Shown: one piece after another, positions 1 through 6,429 of the stretch
How positions within the stretch are numbered: position 1 is the stretch's first letter
How the letters are laid out: the number at the start of each line of letters is the position of its first letter
Assembly: GCA_017551705.1 (NCBI GenBank)
Contig: JAFZLA010000066.1
Location: 1-64,000, forward strand
From: Treponema sp.
GTDB taxonomy: Bacteria; Spirochaetota; Spirochaetia; Treponematales; Treponemataceae
DNA: 64,000 bases
Direction: 5' to 3'
The notes under the pieces: generated by a model
The model's database searches: none
The model's input: the letters and a program-made list of their open reading frames with translations, nothing else
What the model was told of the DNA's origin: nothing
Program-made: the position numbers and the translations under genes

Positions 1-251
1 AATAAATTCAACCTTATATTATAACTGATTAATTTGTCCTGTCAACCTGCAACCTATGGGAGGCGAGCAGGTAACATACCCCGATTATAACTGATTAATT
101 TGTCCTGTCAACCTGCAACTCAACGCGTTTACAGGAGTCGGCGCATGACATTATAACTGATTAATTTGTCCTGTCAACCTGCAACAACCCCTACGGCCAC
201 GTGGCGATAGTTCTTATTATAACTGATTAATTCGCACTGTCAAGTTGCTAT
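1..251 (-). CRISPR. End of a CRISPR array, type II-C-like repeats
   Basis: Three identical 36-bp repeats lie at 18-53, 84-119 and 150-185. A fourth, degenerate repeat is at 216-251. They enclose three complete 30-bp spacers (54-83, 120-149, 186-215). Positions 1-17 are probably the end of another spacer, so the array continues left of the window. On the minus strand the repeat begins GTTG and ends TATAAT, and the 36/30 geometry fits type II arrays, especially II-C (Neisseria, Campylobacter). No cas gene or tracrRNA was seen here, so the subtype is inference. The changes in the terminal repeat fall in its outer 8 bases and in the middle. Confidence 0.95.
18..243 (-). promoter_or_regulatory. 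Sigma-70 promoters embedded in each CRISPR repeat
   Basis: Read on the minus strand, each repeat contains a perfect TTGACA, 16 bases, then a perfect TATAAT as its last six bases. In plus coordinates the -35/-10 pairs are 40-45/18-23, 106-111/84-89, 172-177/150-155 and 238-243/216-221. Transcription would start about 7 nt inside each spacer, leaving roughly 24 nt of guide followed by the next repeat. This matches the repeat-internal promoters known from Neisseria meningitidis type II-C arrays. The degenerate repeat has changed elsewhere but keeps both hexamers and the 16-bp spacing. Promoter function is inferred. Confidence 0.8.
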
Positions 252-281
252 GCTTTTTTTGAGGATTGCAATTCTTTTTTC

Positions 282-310
282 TTGACAACCACCTCTTTGC
301 AATTTATAGT
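282..310 (+). promoter_or_regulatory. Promoter of the small antitoxin-like gene
   Basis: TTGACA (282-287), 17 bp, TATAGT (305-310). The predicted start near 317 leaves only about 15 nt of leader, which contains the AGGAGG ribosome site (321-326) of the gene starting at 332. It is divergent from the CRISPR repeat promoters. Confidence 0.75.
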
Positions 311-331
311 ATTTGCATACAGGAGGTTGCC

Positions 332-532
332 ATGTCAGACGCTGCGTTCGCTGATTTTGAAAATTCGATAGACATTCTTTCTCGCGCGCAATTAAGAAAA
401 ATGCTCGCGCTGATTTTGCGCAAACTCTTTTCTTTCAACTCAAAAACGGCAAAAAACACCACGCGCTTTTCGCGCAAATTGGGCGGACTTGAGAAAGATT
501 TTTGGATTGCCGACGACTTTGACAAATCCTAA
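332..532 (+). CDS. Small antitoxin-like protein, shortened, no toxin partner
   Basis: A 66-residue protein. The start at 332 is set by AGGAGG six bases upstream; a longer in-frame reading from 266 would place codons upstream of the predicted transcription start. The N-terminal half (ENSIDILSRAQLRKMLALIL) resembles the helical N-terminus of small DUF2281/VapB-like antitoxins, and the end (W-x-A-DDFD) resembles the start of their usual C-terminal DFDxPLxxF motif. The protein stops right after DDFDKS, so that tail is missing. No PIN or other toxin gene follows; the convergent SGNH gene overlaps its stop by 4 nt (CTAA). It is probably an orphan or decayed antitoxin beside a CRISPR array. The family call is from memory of the motif and is uncertain. 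Confidence 0.6.
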   Translation: MSDAAFADFENSIDILSRAQLRKMLALILRKLFSFNSKTAKNTTRFSRKLGGLEKDFWIADDFDKS

Positions 533-1377
533 AACTCCCCCCTCAGCCCCGGAATCTCCCGCTTCCACACCTCTGCCATAAAATCGTAGCCGGCTTGGTT
601 GGGGTGGACGCCGTCCAGGCACATTAGGGTCTTGTAATTGGGGTGGGCTAAAAACTCGCTGCGAATGTCGACGATTTGGACGTTAAGCGCGCGGGCGATG
701 TTGGCCGCGACCAGCGAATACAATTCTTGGTTTTGGTAAAGGCGCAAGGCGGCCGCCCCGCAGTCTTGGGCTTGCAAACAATTTTTGTCGGCCCCGCAGT
801 TAAGGTCTTTCAAGCCGTTCGAGTTCGCCCCGCAGTCTCCGGCTTGCGAGCAATTTTGGCCGCCCGCGTTTTGGTCTTGCGAGCCCTCCCCGCTCAACCC
901 ATACTTTCTTTCCACAAACTTTTTTATCGCGGCAGGGTCGTTGCCGATGCAAATGTTGTTGAACCACCATTCGGGGACAAGCGGCGTGGGAATCATGATG
1001 ACGGGCGTGATTTTGTTTTGGCGGCAAACTTCCACCGCTTCCTGCATAAGTTTTTTGAACTCGTCGAGGGGGCAGCGCTGCAAGTGGTCGCCGTCGGGGT
1101 TTTGGCTTACGGCGGTCCAGTCGTAGTCGCAGTCGTTTGTGCCGGATTCGATGATGGCCATTTGCGCGATGTTGCCGGCGCGAATGCTGCGGTCTTGGGT
1201 GCGGCGAGTCTTTGTCATCCACGAGCCAAAGACGCTTTTGTTGGTCAGCTCAATGCCAAGAGCGCGGCAGGCTTGCGTCAGCGAATCGTTTTCCGTAATG
1301 TCAAAGCGCTTGGAGTCGCCGCCGCTCACCACGCCTTTTAGTATTGAGTCTCCCCACGCAATTATCGAATTGGTCAT
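529..1377 (-). CDS. SGNH/GDSL-family hydrolase with an inserted repeat segment
   Basis: A 282-residue protein with the SGNH hydrolase blocks: GDS near residues 9-11 (catalytic Ser11), G-T-N-D (block III) and D-G-V-H-P-N (block V, catalytic Asp and His) near the C-terminus. The family includes esterases and lipases acting on acyl or acetyl groups of glycans and lipids; the substrate is not predictable. No signal peptide is seen, so it is probably cytoplasmic. Between blocks III and V lies a Cys/Gly/Asn-rich stretch built from 12-residue repeats that is foreign to the family. I chose the start at 1377 over 1395 because a TATAAT (1389-1384) ends exactly 6 nt before it, predicting a leaderless mRNA; an in-frame ATG at 1395 would lie upstream of that transcript. 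Confidence 0.8.
   Translation of the reverse strand: MTNSIIAWGDSILKGVVSGGDSKRFDITENDSLTQACRALGIELTNKSVFGSWMTKTRRTQDRSIRAGNIAQMAIIESGTNDCDYDWTAVSQNPDGDHLQRCPLDEFKKLMQEAVEVCRQNKITPVIMIPTPLVPEWWFNNICIGNDPAAIKKFVERKYGLSGEGSQDQNAGGQNCSQAGDCGANSNGLKDLNCGADKNCLQAQDCGAAALRLYQNQELYSLVAANIARALNVQIVDIRSEFLAHPNYKTLMCLDGVHPNQAGYDFMAEVWKREIPGLRGEF
756..880 (-). repeat. In-frame 36-bp tandem repeat, about 3.5 copies
   Basis: Units begin at 756, 792 and 828, each opening with CCCCGCAG on the plus strand, with a decayed partial unit from 864. They encode 12-residue units starting with CGA inside the SGNH hydrolase, including CGADKNCLQAQD. Because 36 bp is a multiple of three, copy-number change keeps the reading frame. 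It is not a CRISPR: the units are contiguous, diverged and coding. Confidence 0.75.
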
Positions 1378-1383
1378 ACTTCC

Positions 1384-1389
1384 ATTATA
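1384..1389 (-). promoter_or_regulatory. -10 box 6 nt ahead of a start codon
   Basis: TATAAT on the minus strand, followed by six bases (GGAAGT) and the ATG at 1377. The transcript should start at or next to the A of ATG. No good -35 is present at 17 bp (TAGCAA at best), so strength is uncertain. Confidence 0.5.
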
Positions 1390-1410
1390 ACCCATTCAAA
1401 CGAATTTTGC

Positions 1411-1446
1411 TACAAAAAAAACGGCGCCCAATTTTGGACGCCGTTC
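1411..1446 (-). terminator. Rho-independent terminator of the SPOR-protein gene
   Basis: On the minus strand, a 10-bp stem (ACGGCG arms, one G-U pair) with loop AAAT is followed directly by a run of seven T. The plus-strand reading has a mismatch and no T-run, so it works leftwards, after the gene ending at 1471. Confidence 0.85.
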
Positions 1447-1470
1447 CTTGCAATCATAATCTAGCCGCTA

Positions 1471-2247
1471 TTACATCTTTATCTCAGTGACGTAGCTCTG
1501 CGTGTCCTTAAAGAGGTCAATCTTGCACACGCGGGTCTTCCAATATTCAGCCTCGCTCTTTGTTGTGTAAGGGCCTACGCGGACGCGGTAGAACAAGTTG
1601 TCCTTGTTGTCCTTGTAAGTAAAGACTTCGGCAGGAATCTTGTTGTCGTCCAAAGTGGCACGGGCGCTGTCGGCGCTCTTTTTGCTTGTGAACGAAGCGG
1701 CCTGAACCCAGTACTTTGAAGAAAGGGCCGGAGCCTTTTTTGCGGGAGCGGCGGCCACTGTCTTTTTGGGAGCGGCTGGCGCCTTGGCAGGAGCGGCGGC
1801 CACAGTCTTTGAGCCTTCGCTGGCTCCAGGATTTCCTGTATAAATTGTAGAGGCGGTCGCCTTGGTGGCGGCGTTAGAAAGCGCTTCTTGGCCGGCGCGG
1901 CTTGTGGCGGTGACGGCGCTTGACGCTCCAGTGTTCAACTCAATCGTTGTCTGGGCGGGAGCGGCTTCTTGAGCCGGCGCGGCGTTTTCGGCGGCAGGCT
2001 CTCCGTTCTCAATATTTTGAAAGGCCAATGTGTTCGAATCCAAGGCGTTGCTAGGAGCCGGAGTGTCCACAGGACTGATGACAGGCTCTTCGACCTTGGC
2101 CGTAACAGGCGTTGTGTCAATAGTTGTTATCGAAGCTGTTGCAGGAGCGTTTGACGAAGGCGCGTTGAGCAAAAGCGCGGCTCCGATCACCACCAGCAAA
2201 AACACGCCGCTGGCCGCAATAATCCATAAAGTCTTTTTCTGTTCCAT
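1471..2247 (-). CDS. Membrane-anchored SPOR-domain protein
   Basis: A 258-residue protein: short cytoplasmic N-terminus, one membrane segment (about residues 7-28), a long Ala/Pro/Thr-rich low-complexity linker (about 30-175) in the periplasm, and a C-terminal SPOR domain (about 180-258) beginning KYWVQAASF and ending in a YRVRVGPY-type strand. SPOR domains bind peptidoglycan stripped of stem peptides, typically at division sites, and this layout is that of FtsN/DedD-like proteins. Its exact role cannot be told from sequence. GAGGT upstream serves as ribosome site. It is a single gene with its own terminator downstream. Confidence 0.85.
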   Translation of the reverse strand: MEQKKTLWIIAASGVFLLVVIGAALLLNAPSSNAPATASITTIDTTPVTAKVEEPVISPVDTPAPSNALDSNTLAFQNIENGEPAAENAAPAQEAAPAQTTIELNTGASSAVTATSRAGQEALSNAATKATASTIYTGNPGASEGSKTVAAAPAKAPAAPKKTVAAAPAKKAPALSSKYWVQAASFTSKKSADSARATLDDNKIPAEVFTYKDNKDNLFYRVRVGPYTTKSEAEYWKTRVCKIDLFKDTQSYVTEIKM

Positions 2248-2315
2248 AATTTGACCTCAAGTTTTATAGTTCTATAGTCAAATTATCGGAATTGCAGGCA
2301 AAAACTTTAGAAGAG

Positions 2316-2338
2316 ATTGCCGGGTCAAGCCCGGCAAT
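2316..2338. repeat. REP-like GC-rich palindrome
   Basis: A perfect 9-bp inverted repeat (ATTGCCGGG / CCCGGCAAT) around a 5-nt loop, six bases beyond the stop codon of the minus-strand gene ending at 2345. The ATTGCCGGG-CCCGGCAAT core resembles dispersed palindromes seen in many bacteria. There is no T-run, so it is more likely a mobile REP-type element or mRNA 3'-end stabiliser than a classic terminator. Confidence 0.6.
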
Positions 2339-2344
2339 GACAGG

Positions 2345-5300
2345 TTACCCAAAGATTGCCGAAGCGGGAACTTCTACCTCAACGCGCTTTATCTTGCCCT
2401 TGCGCTCAAACAAGTCGCGGCTAAGGTTTTGGCTAAGCTCGGCCCCAAATGTGTTGGAGTCAACGGCCACCTTGACCTCTCCGCCAGACGACAGCTTGTA
2501 CTCAAAGGGAACGCCAAAGCGGGTGAACGATAATTTTCCGTCCTGGCCAAATTCCTTTTTGAGCAAGAGCGCCGGGTCAATCCTAAGCTTTCCGCCATCT
2601 ATCAACATTCCCAACTCGCCCCAGCGGGTGATGACCTCTTCCTTGACTTGGCCGGTCATGCCAGGCTGCTTGGCGCCCTGGTTGTGCGGCGTGTGCGAGT
2701 ACGGGTCAATCGGAAAGGCCCCGTAAAGCTCGGGCGTTTTGTTGAACGAAAGTCCGTCGCGGATTTTGTAGTAGCGCTCGCCAAGCTCCTTGGCGGCCGG
2801 ATCTTTGGCTTGGACTGCGGCAAAGAAATTTTCTTGGACCGCGAGCAAAAGCTTTGAGACCATGTGCCAGTAAATCGAGCCGATTCCTTCAAACGCGTAA
2901 AAGGTTCCGCTGCGGCCAGTGAATTTTTTGTGGTCAAAGACTTTTTCGTAAAGGGCCGCGAGCGCGTCCTTTTGGTCTTGCGGCAAGTCGGGGTAAAGTC
3001 GGCCGGCCGCCTCAAGCATTACGTTGGCGTTCCTAAAGTCTGGGTTAAAGTGAACCGCGTTCTTGTCAAGCGAATCGTTGTAAACAAGCGAGTCTCCGTC
3101 AGGAACGGTGTATCCGCGCGACAATTCATTTTTCAAGACTTCAATATTTTGCGCGTCCGCCTTGGGAACGATGTTCTTTTTTACAAATGCCGCCAATTCC
3201 TTTGACGGATAGAGCATGTAAGAATGCTGGCGCTCCTCGTACATCGCGCTCTTTTCCAAAGCGGCGCACAAGTCGGCCACTTCTTTTGGGCTCAAGAGGC
3301 CGCTTGACAAAACGGCAACCTGGCCTTCGAGCATTTCTTCCAAATAGCCCACTTGCATTCCGGCCGCGCCGATCGCCAGCGTGTTGTAAGAATGGTAAAG
3401 GCCGTCACTGCGCTTGTTGGCCTTGATTGAATCTTCGGCGGCCATGATGAATGTGTCCAAGGCGCGCAAAATCTCGGCCTTTGAAAGGTCCAAGGTTTCT
3501 TCCAAGCGCGCCGATTTTTCGTAAAAAGCAAAGCGCTCGTTTTGGAAAGCCAAGCCGCATTTTTTTACAAAATCCTTTTTGGCCGCCGGGTCGCGCAAAG
3601 CGTTAAGGTCGGCGTTTTTGTACAGTTCCGAAATTTGGTCAAAGAAAGTTTTGAGCGCCATAGGAACGGTCCAGCTTTCGTCGTCGGACTTTTCAAAAAT
3701 TCCTTTGACAAAAACCATCATGCGGCGCAAGTAGCACAAGGTGACGACGCTAAGGCCGTAGCCGGCAAGCGCGTTGTTTGCGTCGTTCCATTCGGGACGC
3801 TGGGTGTTGAGCCAGATTCCGCCCTGGGGAACAAAGTTGGCAAGCTTGGTCAAAATCAACTGCAAGAGTTTTGCCGCCATCGTCACAAGATAGGGGTTTC
3901 CGTCCTTTGAGCAAAGCTTGGCGTCGCTTCCATACTTTTTAGCGTCGTCCAAAATTTTTTGGTTAAGCTCGCGCATAAAGGTTATCGTGTCGCGAGGATT
4001 TTGCTCGATGTCGGCGTACATCTTGATGTGATACGGAATGTTGGCCGCGGTAAAAATCTTTTTGTTCAACATTTGGCCAAGCGCCTTTGGGTCGTACTTG
4101 TCCTGCAGTTCCAATAGCTTGCAAAGATAAATGATTTGGTGGTCGTTCCAATAGCCGATGTTGGCCCAAGGATTGTTGGGCTCGGGGATTTCCCAGTCAA
4201 GGCCGCTCCGCGTGATGCGGTAAGGGTTAAAGCCGTCGGCCGTCGTTGCGTTGAGGAACTTGGCTATCATGCCTGTGATGTAAACCGGATAACTCATCGC
4301 AAGCGCTTCCCAGTTTTGGAAAATGTCGCGCCAGTTTCCTTGGTAGTCCAAAATCGCTTGTCCTAGCGAGTCCTTTAGGTTGATTGAAAATTTGTTCCAC
4401 GGACGGCTGGGGTCTCCGTGCCTGCGCGAGAACGAAAGCGGAAGGTATTCCAAATACAGGCGCTCCAACTGCGGGTCGCGCGTTTGCCTAATCAAGTCGC
4501 CCAACTCGCAATAGTCGATTGTCTTTGGCAAGCCCATGGCCTGCGCGTCCGAAGACTTGGCGCGGTTGCGCGTTTGGATAAAGTTTATAAAGTCGTCGCA
4601 GTTTACAGTGTTGTTTTGCGCAAAGACTCCGCCGCGCATTATGTTGAACATAACGTTGGCCTCGTGGTGCATGCAGGCGATTTGGTCGCCCGTGTCCTGC
4701 AAGCCGTCCGCTCCGGCGACATATTCCTCCAGCAAGGCGCGGGTGGCGTCAACGTCGGCCAAAACATTTTTTTCAAGCGCGGCGCGGTCGTCCAACTCTT
4801 TTATCAAAACTTCCACGGCGCTTACTTCCAAACGGGTGTCAAAAACTTGCAGCCATTTTTCTTGCGCTCCTGCGGCAAGCGACAGTTGCTGCTTGATAAA
4901 GCAAGAGGCGCGCAGGCCTTTAAGCACATCGTCAATCTGCAAGTCCGCTCCGCGCCTAAACAAGTCGGGCGTTTTGGGCGAAAGGTAAACTTGCGATTTT
5001 TTTGTAAAATAAGAGACGTTGGCGTAAAGCGCTTCGCTAGGCTCGGCCTTGTCGGTCAAAACTGACGACATGGAAAAAAGCGCCAGGCCCGACGGGTCAA
5101 GGTCGGTCTTTTTGTAGGCGTCAATCAAGTTTGAGGTCGTTGTCTGAACGTCGGTGTTGGCGCAGGCCGGCATTATGTTTTGCGCGCCGTCCAAAACTTC
5201 CACCGTAGTGTCGGACGCTCCGCAATTTTTAATGGAGCAAATTTTTACCAAGCCGTATTTGTCGCTTGACGTCCATTCGGTCCGCCAAACCAAGTCCAGC

Positions 5301-5704
5301 TCCTTGTTGATTTCTTCAAATATCACGTGGGAACCGGAGGAGTTTTTGTAAAGGTTCCGTTCGACCTTAAATTCGGCCTGGTCGGCGTAAGGCTCCCAAA
5401 CAAAAGTTCCGTCCTTGCCCTTGACCTTTACGGCGGCAAAGCTTCCGCTTGTGTTCTTTAAGTCCAAAATTTTGTCGGCGGTGTAGTAAGGAAAAATCGC
5501 GCGGTTGGCGTCCTTGCGGCCCGCGCTGAGCGCTCCGTTGGACCAAATAAAATTCCACGCGTCGCTGGAACTTGTGATTGTCATAAAAAACGGCTCGATT
5601 GAATCGACGTTGGCGATTTTGTACCAAGTCTGGCCGTCAAACTTTTGGATAGAGCCTGCGGACTTTTCCGCCTGCATTCCAGCGAATTCTTCAACAAAAC
5701 GCAT
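2345..5704 (-). CDS. Large probable (alpha/alpha)6 glycoside hydrolase or phosphorylase-like enzyme
   Basis: A 1,119-residue protein without signal peptide. The start at 5704 is supported by AGGA just upstream; a reading from 5887 would cross the promoter. I do not know a named family for it. Motifs recall the GH94 clan: RPEWNDANNAL near residue 640 parallels the catalytic RADWNDCLNL of the cellobiose phosphorylase in this same window, and the C-terminal PGMTGQVKEEV and WGELGM segments look like the glycan-binding end of such barrels. An N-terminal beta-rich domain (about 1-280) precedes the helical part, as in GH94. It stands alone, behind a sigma-70 promoter with a LacI-type operator, so it is likely induced by a sugar. 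Cytoplasmic breakdown of an imported oligosaccharide is the best inference; the substrate is unknown. Confidence 0.65.
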   Translation of the reverse strand: MRFVEEFAGMQAEKSAGSIQKFDGQTWYKIANVDSIEPFFMTITSSSDAWNFIWSNGALSAGRKDANRAIFPYYTADKILDLKNTSGSFAAVKVKGKDGTFVWEPYADQAEFKVERNLYKNSSGSHVIFEEINKELDLVWRTEWTSSDKYGLVKICSIKNCGASDTTVEVLDGAQNIMPACANTDVQTTTSNLIDAYKKTDLDPSGLALFSMSSVLTDKAEPSEALYANVSYFTKKSQVYLSPKTPDLFRRGADLQIDDVLKGLRASCFIKQQLSLAAGAQEKWLQVFDTRLEVSAVEVLIKELDDRAALEKNVLADVDATRALLEEYVAGADGLQDTGDQIACMHHEANVMFNIMRGGVFAQNNTVNCDDFINFIQTRNRAKSSDAQAMGLPKTIDYCELGDLIRQTRDPQLERLYLEYLPLSFSRRHGDPSRPWNKFSINLKDSLGQAILDYQGNWRDIFQNWEALAMSYPVYITGMIAKFLNATTADGFNPYRITRSGLDWEIPEPNNPWANIGYWNDHQIIYLCKLLELQDKYDPKALGQMLNKKIFTAANIPYHIKMYADIEQNPRDTITFMRELNQKILDDAKKYGSDAKLCSKDGNPYLVTMAAKLLQLILTKLANFVPQGGIWLNTQRPEWNDANNALAGYGLSVVTLCYLRRMMVFVKGIFEKSDDESWTVPMALKTFFDQISELYKNADLNALRDPAAKKDFVKKCGLAFQNERFAFYEKSARLEETLDLSKAEILRALDTFIMAAEDSIKANKRSDGLYHSYNTLAIGAAGMQVGYLEEMLEGQVAVLSSGLLSPKEVADLCAALEKSAMYEERQHSYMLYPSKELAAFVKKNIVPKADAQNIEVLKNELSRGYTVPDGDSLVYNDSLDKNAVHFNPDFRNANVMLEAAGRLYPDLPQDQKDALAALYEKVFDHKKFTGRSGTFYAFEGIGSIYWHMVSKLLLAVQENFFAAVQAKDPAAKELGERYYKIRDGLSFNKTPELYGAFPIDPYSHTPHNQGAKQPGMTGQVKEEVITRWGELGMLIDGGKLRIDPALLLKKEFGQDGKLSFTRFGVPFEYKLSSGGEVKVAVDSNTFGAELSQNLSRDLFERKGKIKRVEVEVPASAIFG

Positions 5705-5735
5705 AAAAATCCTACCTATAAAACAAAGGTGCGAT

Positions 5736-5785
5736 GTTTTGAGACGGAACGGCTCAAAACTCGTAACGCGGCCGTTTTGGCCGCG
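5736..5785 (-). repeat. Two hairpins in the leader of the large glycan-enzyme gene
   Basis: Inverted repeats GTTTTGAG/CTCAAAAC (5736-5743, 5753-5760) and CGCGGCC/GGCCGCG (5767-5773, 5779-5785) lie in the predicted 102-nt 5' leader. The arrangement and part of the sequence (CGAGTTTTG-AGCCG on the minus strand) resemble the hairpin pair at 63483-63551, so this may be a second small dispersed element or a leader structure. No T-run follows. Confidence 0.5.
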
Positions 5786-5787
5786 TA

Positions 5788-5841
5788 GGCAACCGGTTGC
5801 CTTGACACCGTCAGAATATGCGCTAATTGAAAAATAGTCAA
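5788..5841 (-). promoter_or_regulatory. Promoter with LacI-family operator
   Basis: On the minus strand, TTGACT (5841-5836), 17 bp, TATTCT (5818-5813); start near 5806. The perfect 14-bp palindrome GGCAACCGGTTGCC (5788-5801) sits just downstream of the start site and fits the GCAAnCGnTTGC pattern of LacI/PurR-family operators, a position where a repressor blocks transcription. The rest of the 341-bp gap 5705-6045 holds two leader hairpins, the dispersed repeat at 5922-5992 and the promoter of the PilZ gene. Confidence 0.7.
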
Positions 5842-5921
5842 CTAAAATCGCCCCGCAAAGAACAAAAATCGCGCTATTTTTTTGCAATCCGCGCGTTATT
5901 TGTTTTTTTCACAAAATGCGG

Positions 5922-5992
5922 CCGCTCGTGTTTTCTGTTGAAAAACCATAATTGATATTTCGAGCGGTTTTGCCGCGTCCTTTCGAACGCTT
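5922..5992 (+). repeat. Dispersed two-hairpin intergenic repeat, copy A
   Basis: Stem CCGCTCG (5922-5928) / CGAGCGG (5961-5967), then a second short stem GCGTCC/GAACGC (5975-5990, one mismatch). It shares the segments CCGCTCGTGTT, TTTCGAGCGG and CCGCGTC with copies at 22719-22789 and 31529-31603. Located between divergent genes, 54 bp upstream of the PilZ start. Confidence 0.75.
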
Positions 5993-6010
5993 CTACATTG
6001 AGCTTTTTTA

Positions 6011-6039
6011 TTGAATTTATCCCGAGTTTGCGCTAGAAT
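6011..6039 (+). promoter_or_regulatory. Promoter giving a leaderless PilZ-gene mRNA
   Basis: TTGAAT (6011-6016), 17 bp, TAGAAT (6034-6039), then exactly six bases to the ATG at 6046. No ribosome-binding site is present or possible. GCGC directly precedes the -10 box (GCGCTAGAAT, ignoring one overlap base), as in four other promoters here. Confidence 0.7.
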
Positions 6040-6045
6040 AATCGT

Positions 6046-6429
6046 ATGCGAGCAAAATCGCGTCAGGACCCAAGGTTTGAAGTTTTGGGCCGAGTGCAGT
6101 GCCAGGAGATTTCCGCCCTTCCGGGAAACTTGATTGACATAAGCGCCCACGGCTGCAAGATTTTTTATTCGGTTCCGGTGACGATACACCTTGAAGACGA
6201 CTATACTCTTTTGATTCAAGTGGCCGAAAATTCCACCTCCGACTTTACCTTGATTTGCCACCCGGCCTGGGTCAACGAAGATTCCGGCCAGACGGTTTTG
6301 GGAATGACCATCCTCCGCTCCCCCGACTCCGAACGCCTAAAGGCCTTTGTGGATTCCCTTAAGGACAAAAAAGAGGACGAACAGAGCGACCAAAGCCAAA
6401 TCGTGGACTCCCAATGCCAGTTCATATAG
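6046..6429 (+). CDS. PilZ-domain protein, probable c-di-GMP receptor
   Basis: A 127-residue single-domain PilZ protein. It has the N-terminal RxxxR-type arginines (SRQDPRFEV, residues 5-13) and the D-x-S-x-x-G motif (DISAHG, about 32-37), which together bind cyclic di-GMP. A hydrophilic acidic tail follows (about 107-127). Such stand-alone PilZ proteins relay c-di-GMP levels to motility or surface functions; the partner is unknown. Its 3' end overlaps the start of rlmM by 16 nt, so the two are co-transcribed and probably coupled. A diguanylate cyclase that could feed it lies at 57537-58886. Confidence 0.85.
   Translation: MRAKSRQDPRFEVLGRVQCQEISALPGNLIDISAHGCKIFYSVPVTIHLEDDYTLLIQVAENSTSDFTLICHPAWVNEDSGQTVLGMTILRSPDSERLKAFVDSLKDKKEDEQSDQSQIVDSQCQFI

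Noticed and set aside
756-880. 36-bp units as a second CRISPR array
   Set aside because: The units are contiguous without spacers, diverged, and in frame inside a protein-coding gene.
5704-5887. A longer N-terminus (61 more residues) for the large glycan enzyme
   Set aside because: It would run over the predicted promoter and LacI-type operator; the start at 5704 has AGGA in place.
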